DNA of 64,000 nt from Piromyces finnis (Eukaryota; Neocallimastigomycota; Neocallimastigomycetes; Neocallimastigales; Neocallimastigaceae), in the NCBI GenBank assembly GCA_002104945.1, contig MCFH01000100.1, positions 1 to 64,000 of the forward strand, given 5' to 3'. Below are positions 24,523 through 39,656 of the stretch, piece by piece. Both the position numbers and the translations under genes were made by a program. Position 1 is the stretch's first letter. The number at the start of each line of letters is the position of its first letter. Under the pieces are notes generated by a model. It saw only the letters and a list, made by a program, of their open reading frames with translations. It was not told the origin of the DNA and made no database searches.

Positions 24523-25812
24523 ATGAATTCAAAAGAAAGTCTTGCGAATCCCTCGAATAATTTTTTAGAATTATATAATGGCACTCCAATTTTTAAAAGA
24601 AATTCTACATTAGCAAATAAACTTCTTAGTGATCTTATAACAAATGATTATACCGAGGTATCAAGTTTTCCTTTAATACTTCCGGAAACCAGAGAGAGAA
24701 AAAATGACTTAATTCAAAATATGAGCCAAAATTCAAAGCAGAATACTAATTCAGTAAATATTATATATTTTATTTATTATTTTATTTATTTATTTATTTA
24801 TTTATAAAATATATTTTACATCATTAGTAATTATAAAAATATTAACATTCTTTAAATTTAATAATTATATATTTATATACCATTATAGTTATTTTCAAAT
24901 TTATCGTCACAAGACTCTTTTTCAATTGAAAACACAAGTCCAATATTAAATAATGCATCTTCATCACTAGTACCAATAATTGACCCCTCTTTTATTAGCT
25001 CACCATATTTATCATTTGAATTATTTTCATTTAATAATAATTTCTCTTCTTTCTATAATTCCAACTCAATTATTACTGAGTTTTGTTCAAATTTACCTAC
25101 AAATCCAAATCCAAATCCAAATCCAAATTCAAATCAAAATTCAAATCAAAATTCAAATCAAAATCAAAATCAAAATCAAAATCAAAATCAAAATCAAAAT
25201 CAAAATCAAAATCAAAATCAAAATCAAAATCAAAATCAAAATCAAAATCAAAATATAAATCAAAATATAAATCAAAATATAAATCAAAATCTATATAATC
25301 ACAAAAGATCAATTAAAAATTCATATTCAAATACAATTTTAAAAGAAAATAAACAAAAAAAGAAATGTGGGAACTCAAAGGGTCGTAAGCGCCCTAATTT
25401 TTCCAATAGCGTCACCAGTATATTGAAAGAATGGCTTGAGAGCCATTCTTTCCCTTATCCTACTACTGTTGAAAAAAAGTGTCTTTGTGAAGCTACAGGT
25501 CTTACAATGGTAAGTTATTTATCATTATCAATATTATAATTATTTTATAAAATTAATATATATATATTAACAATATTTTCTTTTTTTATTTTTTATTCAT
25601 GCTACATAATACAACCTATAAATGAATTTATATAATATAATTAAACATTAAAAATCTGTTTTATCTTTAGGATCAGGTATAAATTTTAAATGATTTTAAA
25701 TTACAAATTATAATAATGATATTTATTACAATTCTAATTTCTAATTATAAATTTTATTTTAATATTATAGCTTAATATCTGGTTTATAAATGCTAGACGC
25801 CGTTATATATAA
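24523..25812 (+). CDS. TALE homeodomain protein 1 (four exons, one of 6 nt)
   Basis: Exons 24523-24753, 24889-25509, 25671-25676 and 25771-25812, all in phase 0, give 299 residues. The homeodomain is residues about 242-299: GRKRPNFSNSV, helix 1 ILKEWLESHSF, the TALE three-residue insertion with FPYP, helix 2 KKCLCEATG, then LTM-DQ-LNIWFINARRRYI and stop. W48, F49, N51 and R53 are all present. The DQ dipeptide comes from the micro-exon GATCAG, which has AG before and GT after; without it helix 3 is two residues short. The N-terminus (PIFKRNSTL) is shared with the other two copies; exon 2 carries an (Asn-Gln)n run coded by AATCAA repeats (about 25130-25290). The protein ends at the homeodomain with no tail. 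Homologues include fungal HD1 mating-type proteins; that role is inferred from context. Confidence 0.85.
25104..25290 (+). repeat. Hexanucleotide AATCAA array coding (Asn-Gln)n in homeodomain protein 1
   Basis: Over 20 units, in frame with the homeodomain exon. The paralog at 33718 has only a few units and the one at 38154 has Asn-Pro/Asn-Ser instead. ORFs in the other frames (Ile-Gln, Lys-Ser, Asp-Phe) are artefacts of the array. Confidence 0.9.
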
Positions 25813-26639
25813 TTTGATGTAATTTTATTTAAATATAGAAATAGAATATTAAAGATAATAGTTAGTATTATTATTCATTATTATATTATTATTAAATTTT
25901 TTAATTACTTATTTATATATATTAGAACATTAACCTCTATCCTTAAAAAATTAAATAATAAACAATAAAATAGTAAAAATAATAAATATTTATATATATA
26001 TATATTCTTTACAATGTAATTTTAATCAAAAATAAATATTATATAATAAAGTTATTATAGTTTACAAAATAATTATAAATACTTTTGCTATTCATATTTG
26101 AGTGTCTTGTTTCTAATTCATTTATTTATTTATTCTTTCAATTTACAACGACTTTAAATTATTAATTTTAAAATTATTTCTAATTAAAAAATAAAAATAA
26201 TAATTTTATAATTATAAAATTTGTGGTTTTGTAATATTGAAAAAATATTAATATATATTTTTTAGTGTATTTTATACTACAGTAGGGTTATTATATATAT
26301 TATATATATCAATTATCCATTTAATATTATAGGAACATTATAATGAAAACGAAAAAAATAATAAAAATAATAAATTACATTATTAATATTTATAATGAAT
26401 TATATATATAATACATATATTACTATAATAAATGTATTTTGTTAAACACATTAATTTTATATTGAAAAGAATTTATTTTCAAATAAATAAATAAAATTAA
26501 ATATATATAAAAAATAACAATAAGTAGAAATATATTGTAAATAATATCAATTTTATTTTATTAATATGAAAAATTATAAAAACTTTTATTATTATTATTT
26601 ATATAAATATTGCAAAATTAACTAGCTATAAATTTATAA
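25813..26639. other. 3' flank of homeodomain gene 1
   Basis: Noncoding and copied after homeodomain gene 2 (34839-35720). Contains ATATAT tracts and TTTGAGTGTCTTGTTTC. No gene seen. Confidence 0.55.
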
Positions 26640-27300
26640 AGAACATTTAAAAATAAATAAATAGGTTTCTATTTTCTCGAAATACAAAATATAAATATAT
26701 TTTTTTATCTTTCCTTCTTATACTTTTCCTTCTAATTAATTTTAAATTTTAATTTAAAATGTGGATTATTTTTATTTTATTTTTATTTTTATATTTATTA
26801 AACTTTTTAAAAAATAACAAAGAAAACTTTTTAATTAAAAAATTGACCAATAAACATTCAAAATCAATAATTAAAAGATCTTTAAAAAAAGTTTACTTTT
26901 TACTAAAGCACTACTAAATGAATTGTTATCTTTTAATTATATAATGTTATTATTATTAAAGCTTTATAATATTTTAATATTGATAAATTGTATTTCTCTA
27001 TGAATATTTAATATATTTTATTAACTAATTAATTAAATTAACTAATACGAATACTTTTAATATTACTATTAATATATTAATATATTATATTGCTATTAAA
27101 AGTTTACTTTAAACTTAAAAGAAATGTTGAGTATTTTTATTATGCCATTTAAATAAAAATAAGATAGGATTATTAAATATTTTATAGGATATACCACCAA
27201 TACCATTTAAATTATAATATCTTAACTATATTAAATATTAATGTCAGAGTATATTAAAATAATATATAAATACTAATAAGATTTTTTAAAATAAAAAATA
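26640..27300 (+). repeat. Repeat module X, copy 3
   Basis: Begins TTTTCTCGAAATACAAAAT and matches copies 1 and 4 over most of its length. It lies about 1.4 kb before peptide gene C and in the same direction. Confidence 0.65.
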
Positions 27301-27833
27301 ATATATGAAATCTGGTTTAACTATAATAATACATTGTTTCAATTATTAAATCATGTTATTCATAGTTTAAATATTTATATGATTTGAAATACATCCTTTT
27401 CTTTTATTTAATTATAATAATAATTAGTAACCTTAATAAATAATTTAACTTTTAAAAGATAACACTATCTTATGATTTTTAATTTTTATACCCATATAAA
27501 ATTTATCTTCTCCTGTCTTAATTCATTTTTAAAACACACTTTTTGAATATTCGTTTAATCTAATTAATTATTAAATTTTAAAAAAAGGAAAATAAGAATT
27601 AAATATTAATATTTTTAATAATTATAAAATATTAATAAAAATAAATAAAAGTAAATTAAAGTTATATTATTAGTTCTATTATATACATATTCTTTTTAAA
27701 TTAAATAGGAACTTTTAATAATATGTTTTAACTCCTTTCTTTTAAGATTTAATAACAATTATTGTTGTTAATAATTAAGAATAATAACTTTAATAAAATA
27801 TAATTTTATATAGGATAGCAATTATAATAATGG

Positions 27834-27853
27834 TTTATAAAAGTATATATAAG
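27834..27853 (+). promoter_or_regulatory. TATA region of peptide gene C
   Basis: TTTATAAAAGTATATATAAG about 225 bp before the ATG, identical to genes A, B and D. Confidence 0.55.
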
Positions 27854-28059
27854 AAGCATTTGTTTTCTTGATTAATCATTATTTTAAAATTGAATTTCAT
27901 TATTCAATCTTTATCTCAATATAGCAATCAAGGATTCAAAAAGTAGAGTTTAATAACATTTGTTAAAATATTAATAAAAATATTTCTGTAATATATTTAA
28001 AAATAAATTATTTAAAAAAAAAGAAATATAATTTTTCTGTCTACATTTTTCGAATCAAA

Positions 28060-28212
28060 ATGCCAAGCTCAATGTTAAATTCAGCTTTATTAAAATCTAC
28101 TGGTGCTGGTTCTGGAGCTATTACATATTCAAAACCAAGAAATAATATAACTAAAAATAAAGTTAAAAGTAACATTAATCCATATGTTACTTGTAGCTGT
28201 GTTGTTCAATAA
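28060..28212 (+). CDS. CaaX-terminated pheromone-precursor-like peptide C (50 aa)
   Basis: ORF from ATG 28060 to TAA 28210-28212. It starts MPSSMLNSALLKSTGAG and ends NINPYVTCSCVVQ. Only the first four residues, a few leader positions and the whole tail are kept against peptides A and B: the leader has changed and is one residue longer, and the basic stretch is KNKVKS instead of KNKIKS. The CaaX box CVVQ predicts farnesylation, cleavage of VVQ and carboxyl methylation of the Cys. Gene order is homeodomain 1, module X, peptide C, then HMG copy 2 tail to tail at 686 bp, the same convergent pair as A with HMG copy 1. The tail conservation speaks for function; identity as a pheromone is inferred. 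Confidence 0.78.
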   Translation: MPSSMLNSALLKSTGAGSGAITYSKPRNNITKNKVKSNINPYVTCSCVVQ

Positions 28213-28897
28213 TGAACAAAAAATCTAATTATTAAGAAAATAATTCTACCACTTATTCATAATTTTAATTTTACAAATATATAAACAAATAAATAAAACA
28301 TTTTTTCACATTTTATTAATTACTATAATTTCATAATTTTAAATATATTTTGAAATACTCTCACATGTATATAAATTCTTTTTTTATAAATTTAAATAGT
28401 AATAAAAATTATATTTTAATAATAAAAATTTCATTTTAATAATAAAATAAAATTAAAAAGTTTTATTCAATAATTATAATAAATTTTGTGTTTTTCTTAT
28501 TATAAACGTATAAATATTTAAATTCTACTTATTAAAAAGTTATCTATTAGACAAACAAGCAAAATATTTAAAAGTATTTCTATTTCTTTTTATGTGTAAA
28601 GTTTAATAAAATTATTGAATTATTAAATGATAAAAAGTAAAGTTTGGCTTACAAAATTTTTTTAAACTTTATTTATTTAATGTAAATGTATACATTAATT
28701 GTATCAAAATGTATTGTAATAAATATATTAAAAGATAATAAAGTAGAAAAGAAATCTATAAAATATTATTATACAAACACTATATAAAAAATCAATTTTT
28801 AACTTTTTTTTATTCATTTTTATAATCTTAAATCCAATATTATATAATTTTAAATTTAATTATAATTTAAAATTATAAATTTGATAATATTGAATGC

Positions 28898-30093
28898 TTA
28901 GATTTTTTTCTTTAAAAAATTAAGCATTTCGATAATTTCATCTCGATGTTTTATTCTATCTTCAGGTTTAATCATTTTTAAATATTTAAGGCATTTCTTC
29001 ATTTTATTTTCTTTTATCATCTTTTTCACCTTACTTATAATGAATCTATAATCATGCTTATTTTTGCCTTTGGTTTGAATAAACTTGTAACCTTTATATC
29101 TGTTAAGTTATATTGATACCATTAAAATATTAAAAATATATTAGAATAAATATTATTAATTTAATAATTTTAATTTTATTAATAATCATATTTAATTAAT
29201 TATATTATTATAATTAAATATTAAAATACATAAATACATAATTGTATAAATATATGCATACACATAATGATGAATTATTATATGAATGTTCTGACGGTGA
29301 ATAAAAGCGTTCTTTACCTCATCATTTTGACATTTCCATAATTCTCCAAAATATCCATTTAAAATTTTATAATTATAATGAATTGCATTGTTTTGTTTAA
29401 AATAGTAGGTCAAGTATTTTTTAAAAATCATAAAACAATTTAATGGACGAGGTATTTTATTACCATATTTTCTTTTTTCATTGAAAATAAATGATGTGTA
29501 AATGGTTGATATTTTTTGTAAAATATCTTTATCTTTCAATAAAAACTCAACATCACAATCATTCAATTCTTCCATAAAATACAAAAGATATTCTTGATCC
29601 ATTGCTTTTGCTAATCTTAATATTTCAATTCTATTTGAAGCTTGTTGAATTAATTTTCTTACTTCATTTGAAAAGTCATCATTTTCATTAGATGGAATAT
29701 AATAATAATTATAATAATCAATTTTATTATTAAAAGCGTTTTTATAAACATCAATACTGATATTATTGATATTATTATTGATATTATTATTGATATTATT
29801 GTTGATATTATTATTGATATTATTGTTGATATTAATAATATTATTAACATTTTGATCATAATTCATAAAATCATTATTGATTACTTGATAATTAATATTT
29901 TGATTATAATTCAATTGATCGCAATTGACTAGATTGCTGATTTGGCCATTATTAATTTGACTAATATAGATTTGATTGCTATTAATATTATTTTTCTGAT
30001 TAATAATAGCTAGATAATTATTATAATTATTATAATTATAATTATTATTATTTTTTAATGTAAATTCATTATTGACTAAATTTTCATAATCAA

Positions 30094-30138
<45 letters not shown>

Positions 30139-30472
30139 GATTGATATTATTAATATCAATAATAGGAATACAATTCACTTGGTTATTATTATTATTTTGA
30201 TAATTATTCTTGTCATATATTGTTTTCATAGTGTTATTACCAAAATTACCAAAGAGGTAGTTAGTATTAAAAGGAGGAGAGACGATGTTTAGATGGGAAG
30301 TAACCTGAATATTCTTAATACTGTTTTGAGTAAAGTTCGTCAAGGTAGGATCTAACACATCAGAGAAATTACCACTTTGAAGATTTAAAATGGAATTATT
30401 AGAATTCTTTGCATTTAACATATCAAATTGTTGATAATTAATGTTATTAATATTATTAATATCGTAAAACAT
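28898..30472 (-). CDS. Asn-rich MATA-type HMG-box protein, copy 2 (two exons)
   Basis: Minus strand: exon 1 is 30472-29262, the intron 29261-29100 (donor GTATGC, acceptor TTAACAG), exon 2 29099-28898. The joined frame gives 470 residues. The HMG box starts near residue 339 and is identical to that of copy 1 in exon 1 except right at the splice junction region (NIHIIIHHYV for NIHKIIHHYV). The N-terminal half differs: it has a long pure Asn run (about 30090-30130). The tail coded by exon 2 is basic, as in copy 1. It is convergent with peptide gene C. The inverted orientation relative to copies 1 and 3, with about 550 bp of shared 5' flank, shows a duplication that carried the promoter along. 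Proposed role: mating-type transcription factor. Confidence 0.83.
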
Positions 30473-31030
30473 TTTTAATAATTTATAAAAAAAAAGTAAA
30501 AAAAAACTGTTATTTAATTGTTAATTTATTTTCTTTTTTTATTTTAAAAAAAAGTAAAGATAAAATAGAAAAACAAAAACAAAAAAAAAAAAAAAAAAAA
30601 AAACGAATTTTTATACTTTAATTTTTAACTTTTTTTGTGTCATCTATTTCTTTTAGAATAGTCCAATAATACAAAAATAAAGGTATACAAATTTCGAAAT
30701 AAATAAGATTTTAAACTATTTTTAACCTATTTAAACTTTTATTAATCAATTGTAGTTTATTTTGAAAATTAATTAATAGAAAATTTTTAAGCATTAAACT
30801 TTATTTCGGTTTAACTATATTACACAGTCGATTTTAACATTTTTAAAGCATTAGAGTTTAAATTTTAAAAACCTTTCTATTTTCAATTTTACAATATTTA
30901 ATTTTAGTTTTAAAGTAAAAAATCAATCAAATAATTAAAGTCCTTATTATGAGACATAGTATTTAAAATATAAAAAATAAAATTTAATAAGCTATTTTTA
31001 TTTTTTTTACTCATGGGATACCTAACTAAT
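30473..31030 (-). promoter_or_regulatory. Conserved 5' flank of HMG gene copy 2
   Basis: Reverse-complement match to 3960-4570 and 50250-50856, including the A/T-rich leader and 'CTTTTAGAATAGTCCAAT' on the plus strand. The likeness to the copy 3 flank goes on to about 31200. Confidence 0.55.
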
Positions 31031-31199
31031 TCTTGCATCAAAATATTAAAACATCAATTTAAATATTGAATTGATAAAAAAAATATATAGATTTATAAAC
31101 ATTTTTTTATTTTGAATATATACTTTTAAATGGATGTTAATTTTATTCATTACCATTATTATTTTTTATGCATAATGCCTTTCTTATGATAAATTACAT

Positions 31200-32540
31200 G
31201 CATTATCAATGCATTATTAATACATTATATTAAATACATTTTACCATATAACATTAATAGTCAAAAAATATTTTATAAATTTTTTAAAATAAGTTAAAAT
31301 GTATTATCCTTTAGAATTATGTAGAGTAATAATATAACATTAATAAAAATAAACTTTTAACTATATTTATTGTACAATATACAATACATTTATTGTATTT
31401 AATGTATATTATTAGAAGTTGTTAATTTAGGATTTATAATTATTTCAACCTTTATTAGAGTAATGTATGATAAATAAATACATTCTATTCTAATCAAACT
31501 ACATTCATTAATATATTTATATTGTGACTTAAATATATATTCCAATACAATAGGATTCAATACATTTTAATGCATTTTAATAAATATTATAATCAATAAG
31601 ACTATAATTAATATCAAATATTTATAATAATATTTTCATTATGGAAAATAATAGTACAAATTTCAAAATATTTTATATTTTTTGTTAACTATAAGAATAA
31701 ATAAATAAATAACTTCTATAATATAAAATTCCACAACACACTAACATAAGCATTCCTATAAAATATATAAGATATATAAAATTTTAATCCAATATTATTT
31801 TATTTAGTAAAGAGAAATAGTAGTTTTAAAAAAATAAAAGTTTCTATGTTTATTTTGTTTATTTAATAGATTATTAAAACATTTTTAAAATTACTTTCCT
31901 TTCATTTTTAAAATTAATTCAATTATATATAATGTAAAGTAATTATAGTTAAATGATTCATTTATTCATTTATACATACATTTCATAATATATTAAATTT
32001 TATATTAAATTTTTTGTTTAAAGGTTGAAAAGCCATTAATTTATTAATTATGAAAAACATCTATTATGAATTTTACTAGAATGTTTTTATACAGTTACCT
32101 TTACACCTTTACAATTTATTATGATTACTTTTCATAAATTAAAAGGTTCATTATAGTTATATAATTATTACTTTTATGGTATATTCATTTTAACCATAAA
32201 AATATACCACATTCAAAATAAAGAAATTATTATTATATAGTTATATTTCTTGTAATAACATAAAAATACAAAATAAAAAAAAAATTATTATATATAAAAA
32301 TATATTACTTCTATTAATGACTTAATAATATGAATATATATTTGAAATATTATTTTTTTTAAATTATATTTCAAATATTGTTTAAATAATATTATTTTTT
32401 TTAAATAAGAGTTCCTATTATTTATTAATATTTTTTTATTATATTTTTATATTATAGTAATGTTTCAAATTTTATTTTATATTTAAACGTATTATTGAAA
32501 TATTAAATAATAAAAAAATATTAATAAATAATTAATTTTT
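31200..32540. other. Gene-free duplicated DNA between HMG copy 2 and homeodomain gene 2
   Basis: 31200-31600 is rich in ACATT/AATGT words with no clear unit. 31600-32000 copies 22900-23340. No gene is visible. Confidence 0.5.
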
Positions 32541-32555
32541 TTGACATTTTATTAT

Positions 32556-32602
32556 ATCACATTAATTAATTCGAGAACCAGACCGCCAGTATTAAAAGAT
32601 TA
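32556..32602 (+). other. Conserved GC-richer block, copy 4 (homeodomain gene 2)
   Basis: TCGAGAACCAGACCGCCAGT, about 1.15 kb before the homeodomain 2 ATG. Identical in the core to copy 3. Confidence 0.6.
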
Positions 32603-33717
32603 AATCTTAATTAATTATAAAAATAACATTATTATTATTACTTTAATTTTGACATGAAATTTGAATTTCTACATAATCTTAACTTTATTATAACCAATAC
32701 TTTTTTAAAAAACAAAATTTTTGGTAAAGAGTAAAACTATATTTTAATATATTAAAATATATATGTTATTTAATTTACTTTAAAAACTTTAATTTTATTT
32801 ATTTTTTATTATTTTTACAGTATATAGTGTATACTATACAGTGTATTAAAATAGGATGTATTATAATTAACCCTTTTAATATGATTTTTATATTTGATTT
32901 TTAATAAAGGTTATATAATAATATAATAATCTATTTAGTAATTTATTTACTATACTCGAGCTATTATATAATTATAAGAGAAATGTATTAAAATTCATTT
33001 ATATCATAACAGATAATTCTTTAGTTTATTAGAAGTTAAATGACCGTATTTTTTATGAAATTTATTAAAAAAATTTTATTATAATTTCTTTTCCCATTAT
33101 TAATACTTTTAAAAATAATAAAAAAACAATTAAATATTACAATTAAAAATATGTTATTTTTTTATTTCAAAATATATATTATATGGATTTAATTATATTT
33201 CTTTTTTCTTCGAAAAATGATATGATATTGTATGGAATGTTTCAGGTTCTTACTATTTTCCTATTATGAAATAAATACAAAAAAGGAAATTTCATCATAT
33301 TTTGGATATGATTTAAAAAAAAAATTTTGACGTTTTTTCTAACTGCATAATAATAATTAATAATATATATATAAACTATTAATATTTTATCTAATATAGT
33401 ATAATATTAATAAAAGACATAATATTACACTTTATGGCACTAAAACAATTAAAAATTATAATATAAAATAATAAAATATATATAACAGTATAATAAAATA
33501 ATTACAAATATAATAAAAAATAAGTAATAATTAAAAAAAGTCAGATTTGAAAAAAAAATATAAAAGGATTGAATTTTGATTTATTTTAAAACATTTATTC
33601 TTAATTTGTATTATTTATATAATTAAAAACATTCTTTATATTAAGATATATTAAATATATCAAAATACTTTAAAAAGAAACTCATTATACTTATATTCAA
33701 CATAAAAGAAAGTAACA

Positions 33718-34838
33718 ATGAATTCAAAAAAAAGTCTTTCGAATACCTCGAATAATTTTTTAGAATCACCTAATCCAATTTTTAAAAGAAATTCTACATT
33801 ATCAAATAAACTTCTTAGTGATATTATAACAAATGATAATACCGCTGTATCAAGTTTTCCTTTAAAGCTTCCGGAAATCAGTAAGAGAAAAAATGACTTA
33901 ATTCAAAATATAAGCCGAAATTCAAGGCAGAATAATAATTCAGTAAATATTATATTTTTATTTATTGTTTTATTTTTTATTTTATTTATTTATATAACAT
34001 ATTTTATATTATATTTAATTAAAAAAAGTATTAACATTTTTTAAATTTAATAATTATATATTTATATACTATTATAGTTATTTTCAAATTTATCTTCACA
34101 AGACTCTTTTTCAATTGAAAACACAAGTCCAATATTAAATAATGCATCTTCAATGCCAGTACCAATAATTGACCCCTCTTTTATTAGCTCATCATGTTTA
34201 TCATTTGAATTATTTTCATTTAATGATATTTTTACTTCTTTCTATTATTCCAACTCAATTATAGCCGAGTCTTGTTCTAATTTACCTACAAATCAAAATC
34301 AAAATATAAATCAAAATTTATGTAATTACAAAAGATCAGCTAAAAATACATATTCAAATACAATTTTAAAAGAAAAAAAACAAAAAAATAAATGTGGGAA
34401 CTCAAAGAATCGTAAGCGCACTAAGTTTTCCAATAGAGTGACCAATATATTAAAAGAATGGTTCTCAAACCATTCTTTCCCTTATCCCACTATTATTGAG
34501 AAGAAGCGTCTTTGTGAAGCTACAGGACTTACAATGGTAAGTTATTTATTATTATCAATATTATAATTATTTTATAAAATAAATATATATATTAACAATA
34601 TTTTCTTTTTATATTTTTTATTCATGCTACATAATACAACCTATAAATGAATTTATATATATATAATTAAATATTAAAAATCTGTTTTATCTTTAGGATC
34701 AGGTATAAATTTTAAATGATTTTAAATTACAAATTATAATAATGATATTTATTACAATTCTAATTTCTAATTATAAATTTTATTTTAATATTATAGCTTA
34801 ATATCTGGTTTATAAATGCTAGACACCGTTATACATAA
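33718..34838 (+). CDS. TALE homeodomain protein 2 (four exons, one of 6 nt)
   Basis: Exons 33718-33942, 34078-34536, 34697-34702 and 34797-34838, all phase 0, give 243 residues. It is the close sister of protein 1 but lacks most of the Asn-Gln run. The homeodomain is residues about 186-243 (NRKRTKFSNRV, helix 1 ILKEWFSNHSF, FPYP of the TALE loop, then LTM-DQ-LNIWFINARHRYT). Here position 54 of the homeodomain is His where the sisters have Arg; W48, F49, N51 and R53 remain. Residue 54 contacts bases in many homeodomains, so binding could be altered. All splice signals are intact and there is no stop, so the gene looks functional. The first intron of 135 bp is shared with protein 1. Confidence 0.83.
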
Positions 34839-35730
34839 TTCTATGTACTTTTATTTAAATATAGAAATAGAATATTAAAGATAATAGTTATTATTACTAT
34901 GCGTTATTATATTATTATTAAACTTTTCAATTACTTATTTATATATATTAGAATGGTAATATCATATACTTAAAAAATTAAATAATAAACAATATAATAG
35001 TAAAAATAATAAATATTTATATATATATATATTCTTTACAATGTAATTTTAATCAAAAATAAATATTATATAATAAAGTTATTATAGTTTACAAAATAAT
35101 TATAAATACTTTTGCTATTCATATTTGAGTGTCTTGTTTCTAAAATATATTTATTTAATAATTCATTCATCCATTTATTTATTTATTTATTCTTTTAATT
35201 TACAACGGCATTAAACTATTGCTTTTAAAATTATTTCTAATTGAAAAATAAAATTTTATAATTATATAATATGTGGTTTTTTAATATAGAAAAGAAATTA
35301 TTATATTTTTTTAGTGTATTAACTATTTTATACAACAGTGTGTATTATATATTACAATGATCCATTTAATGTTAAAGGAACATTATAGTGAAAACAAATA
35401 ATAATAATAATAATAAAAATAATAAATTACATTATTAATATATCAATAATACACATATACCTATATTAAGTGTACTTTGTTAAACATATTATTTTTGTAT
35501 TGAAAAGACTACTCTTTCAAAAATAATATTAATAAATGAATATTCCAGGAAAAGAAAAAGTTTTAATATTGGATTATAATCAATTATAATTCAATTTTAA
35601 CAACAATATAAGAATTTTATGATAGTAAAAGAAAAGAATTTATTTTCAAATAAATAAATAAAATTAAATATATATAAAAAATAACAATAAGTAGAAATAT
35701 ATTGTAAATATTATCGATTTTGTTTTATTA
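34839..35730. other. 3' flank of homeodomain gene 2
   Basis: Direct copy of 25813-26600 with extra inserts (for instance about 35510-35640). No gene seen. Confidence 0.55.
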
Positions 35731-35749
35731 ATATGAAAAATTATAAAAA

Positions 35750-37544
<1,795 letters not shown>

Positions 37545-37560
<16 letters not shown>

Positions 37561-37567
37561 ACTACTA

Positions 37568-37666
<99 letters not shown>

Positions 37667-37668
37667 TG
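37545..37668. repeat. (ACT)n/(AAT)n microsatellite
   Basis: Trinucleotide array at the same place where copies 1 and 2 of this segment form the palindrome centre at 565-720. Confidence 0.93.
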
Positions 37669-38153
37669 GATTGAAGCATATTTCATTTTTCTTTGAAATA
37701 TGTTATTATATAGAACGTTTTAAGTTCTTACCATTCTTCTCTTTAGCAATAAACACAAAAAAGGAAATTTCATTATTTGTACTTTTAATATAATTTAAAA
37801 AAAAATTTTTTTGACATTCTTTCTAATTACATATGATAATAATAATAAATAAAATACTATTATACCTTATATAGAGTATAATATTAATAAAAGACATGAC
37901 ATTATATTTTATAATTATATTTTATAATATTAAAATGATTAAAAATATAATAAATAAATATATATATTAATAAAAAAGAACGAAATTTAAAAAAAAAATA
38001 TAAAAGGAATGGATTTTGACTTTTTTAAAACATTTATTCTTAATTTGTATTATTTATATAATTAAAAACTTTCATTATAATAAAGTATATCAAATATCAA
38101 ACATATCAAAATACTTTAAACAATCTCAACAGAAAAAAAGGAAATAGTGAATA

Positions 38154-39656
38154 ATGTCTTCTGAAACTCCTAAATCATTTTGTGCTTCATCTCCTTTTCC
38201 ACTATCTTTTTCTGCTGTAAATAATAGAAAATATTTTATGGAAATTAGAAGTCCTCTTCCCTCCCAAAGTAATTCAATTAATCCATTTATTACAAAAGAA
38301 AGTTTTACCAATCCCTTTGATAATTTTTTAGATTCACCTACTTGTTCTCCAGTCTTTAAAAGAAACTCTATATTATTAAATGAACTTTTTAGTAATCCCG
38401 AAATAAATTATAATAATGAGATATCAAGTAGTCCTATAGTACTTCCCACAACTAGAATTAATGAAAATCTATTTAAGAAAAATGAAGAAAATCAGTTTAA
38501 ATATATATCCCCAAAAATGTTAGAAAATAATAAGAATTTAGAGAAGAAGAAAAATGGGAAATTCAAATCAATGACAGAATTTGATAAGCTATCAACTGAG
38601 AATAATAAAATAAGTAAACAATTTTTAAATAAAAAAGATAGCTTGGAAGGAAAAAAAAAGAGGAAGAAGAATGATTTAATTCATAATATAAACCAAAAAT
38701 CAAAGCAGTGCAATAACTCAGTTAATATTAATAAAATTAAAAAAAATGTAAAAATACATATTTTATTTATTAACATAATATATTTTACATTTTAGTTAAT
38801 TGGAAAAATACTAACATTCTTTAAATTTAATAATCATGCATGTATATACTGTTTTAGTCATTTTCTTTTATACCATCAAAAGACCCTTTTTTAATAAAAA
38901 ACTATAGTCCCATATTAAATAATGTACCTTCAACATCAGTACCATTAATTAACACGCCTTTACTTAGCTCACCATATTCATCATGTTCACCATTTTTGTT
39001 TGATAATGTTTCCTCAAGTTCCGATTCCATTGTCTCAGAGTTTTATTCTAATTTTCCTTTAAATCCAAATCCAAATCCAAATTCATATCCAAATCTAAAT
39101 TCAAATTCAAGTTCAAATTCAAATTCAAATTCAAATAGTTGTGAAAAATCAATCATTAGTGTAGATTCATTGTGTTCAAATTCTGTCTCAAACGTAGATA
39201 AACATAAAAGAAAATGTGGGAACTCAAAGGGTCGTAAGCGCCCAAATTATTCTCACAAAGTTACTAAAATATTGAAAGAATGGCTCTCAAATCATTCTTT
39301 CCCTTATCCTACCATTACTGAAAAGAATCGTCTTTGTGAAGCTACTGGTTTAACATTAGTAAGTTATTAATTAATATCAATATTAATTATTTTCATAAAA
39401 TATATTTATATTAACAATATTTCTTTTTATTATTTTTCACACTACACGTCTACACAATATAAATTATAAATGAATATATAAATATAATTAAATATTAAAA
39501 ATACTTTTTTTCAGATTCAGGTATATTTTAAATAATTTTAAATTATAAATTATAATAATAATACTTATTACACATTACTAATATTTTATTATAAATCCTA
39601 ATTTCATATTATAGCTCAATAACTGGTTCGTAAATGCCAGACGCCGTTATTCATAA
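38154..39656 (+). CDS. TALE homeodomain protein 3 (four exons, one of 6 nt)
   Basis: Exons 38154-38720, 38858-39358, 39515-39520 and 39615-39656 give 371 residues, all phase 0. It is the most diverged and longest copy: an extra N-terminal part (SSETPKSFCASSPFPLSF), then the shared CSPVFKRNSIL block and a Lys-rich segment. The homeodomain, residues about 314-371, reads GRKRPNYSHKV, ILKEWLSNHSF, FPYP, LTL-IQ-LNNWFVNARRRYS and ends there. The micro-exon is ATTCAG (Ile-Gln); LTLIQLNNWF is closer to the TALE consensus than the sisters. The first donor is GTTAAT instead of GTAAAT, a weak site; if unused, exon 1 ends after 24 further codons and the homeodomain is lost. The antisense ORF over exon 1 is a shadow. 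Confidence 0.82.

Noticed and set aside
25083-25298. ORFs predicting (Lys-Ser)n, (Ile-Gln)n and (Asp-Phe)n
   Set aside because: Other frames of the AATCAA array; the frame that continues into the homeodomain is (Asn-Gln)n.
38126-38311. Minus-strand ORF of 61 codons
   Set aside because: Lies over exon 1 of homeodomain gene 3, which has paralog support on the plus strand.
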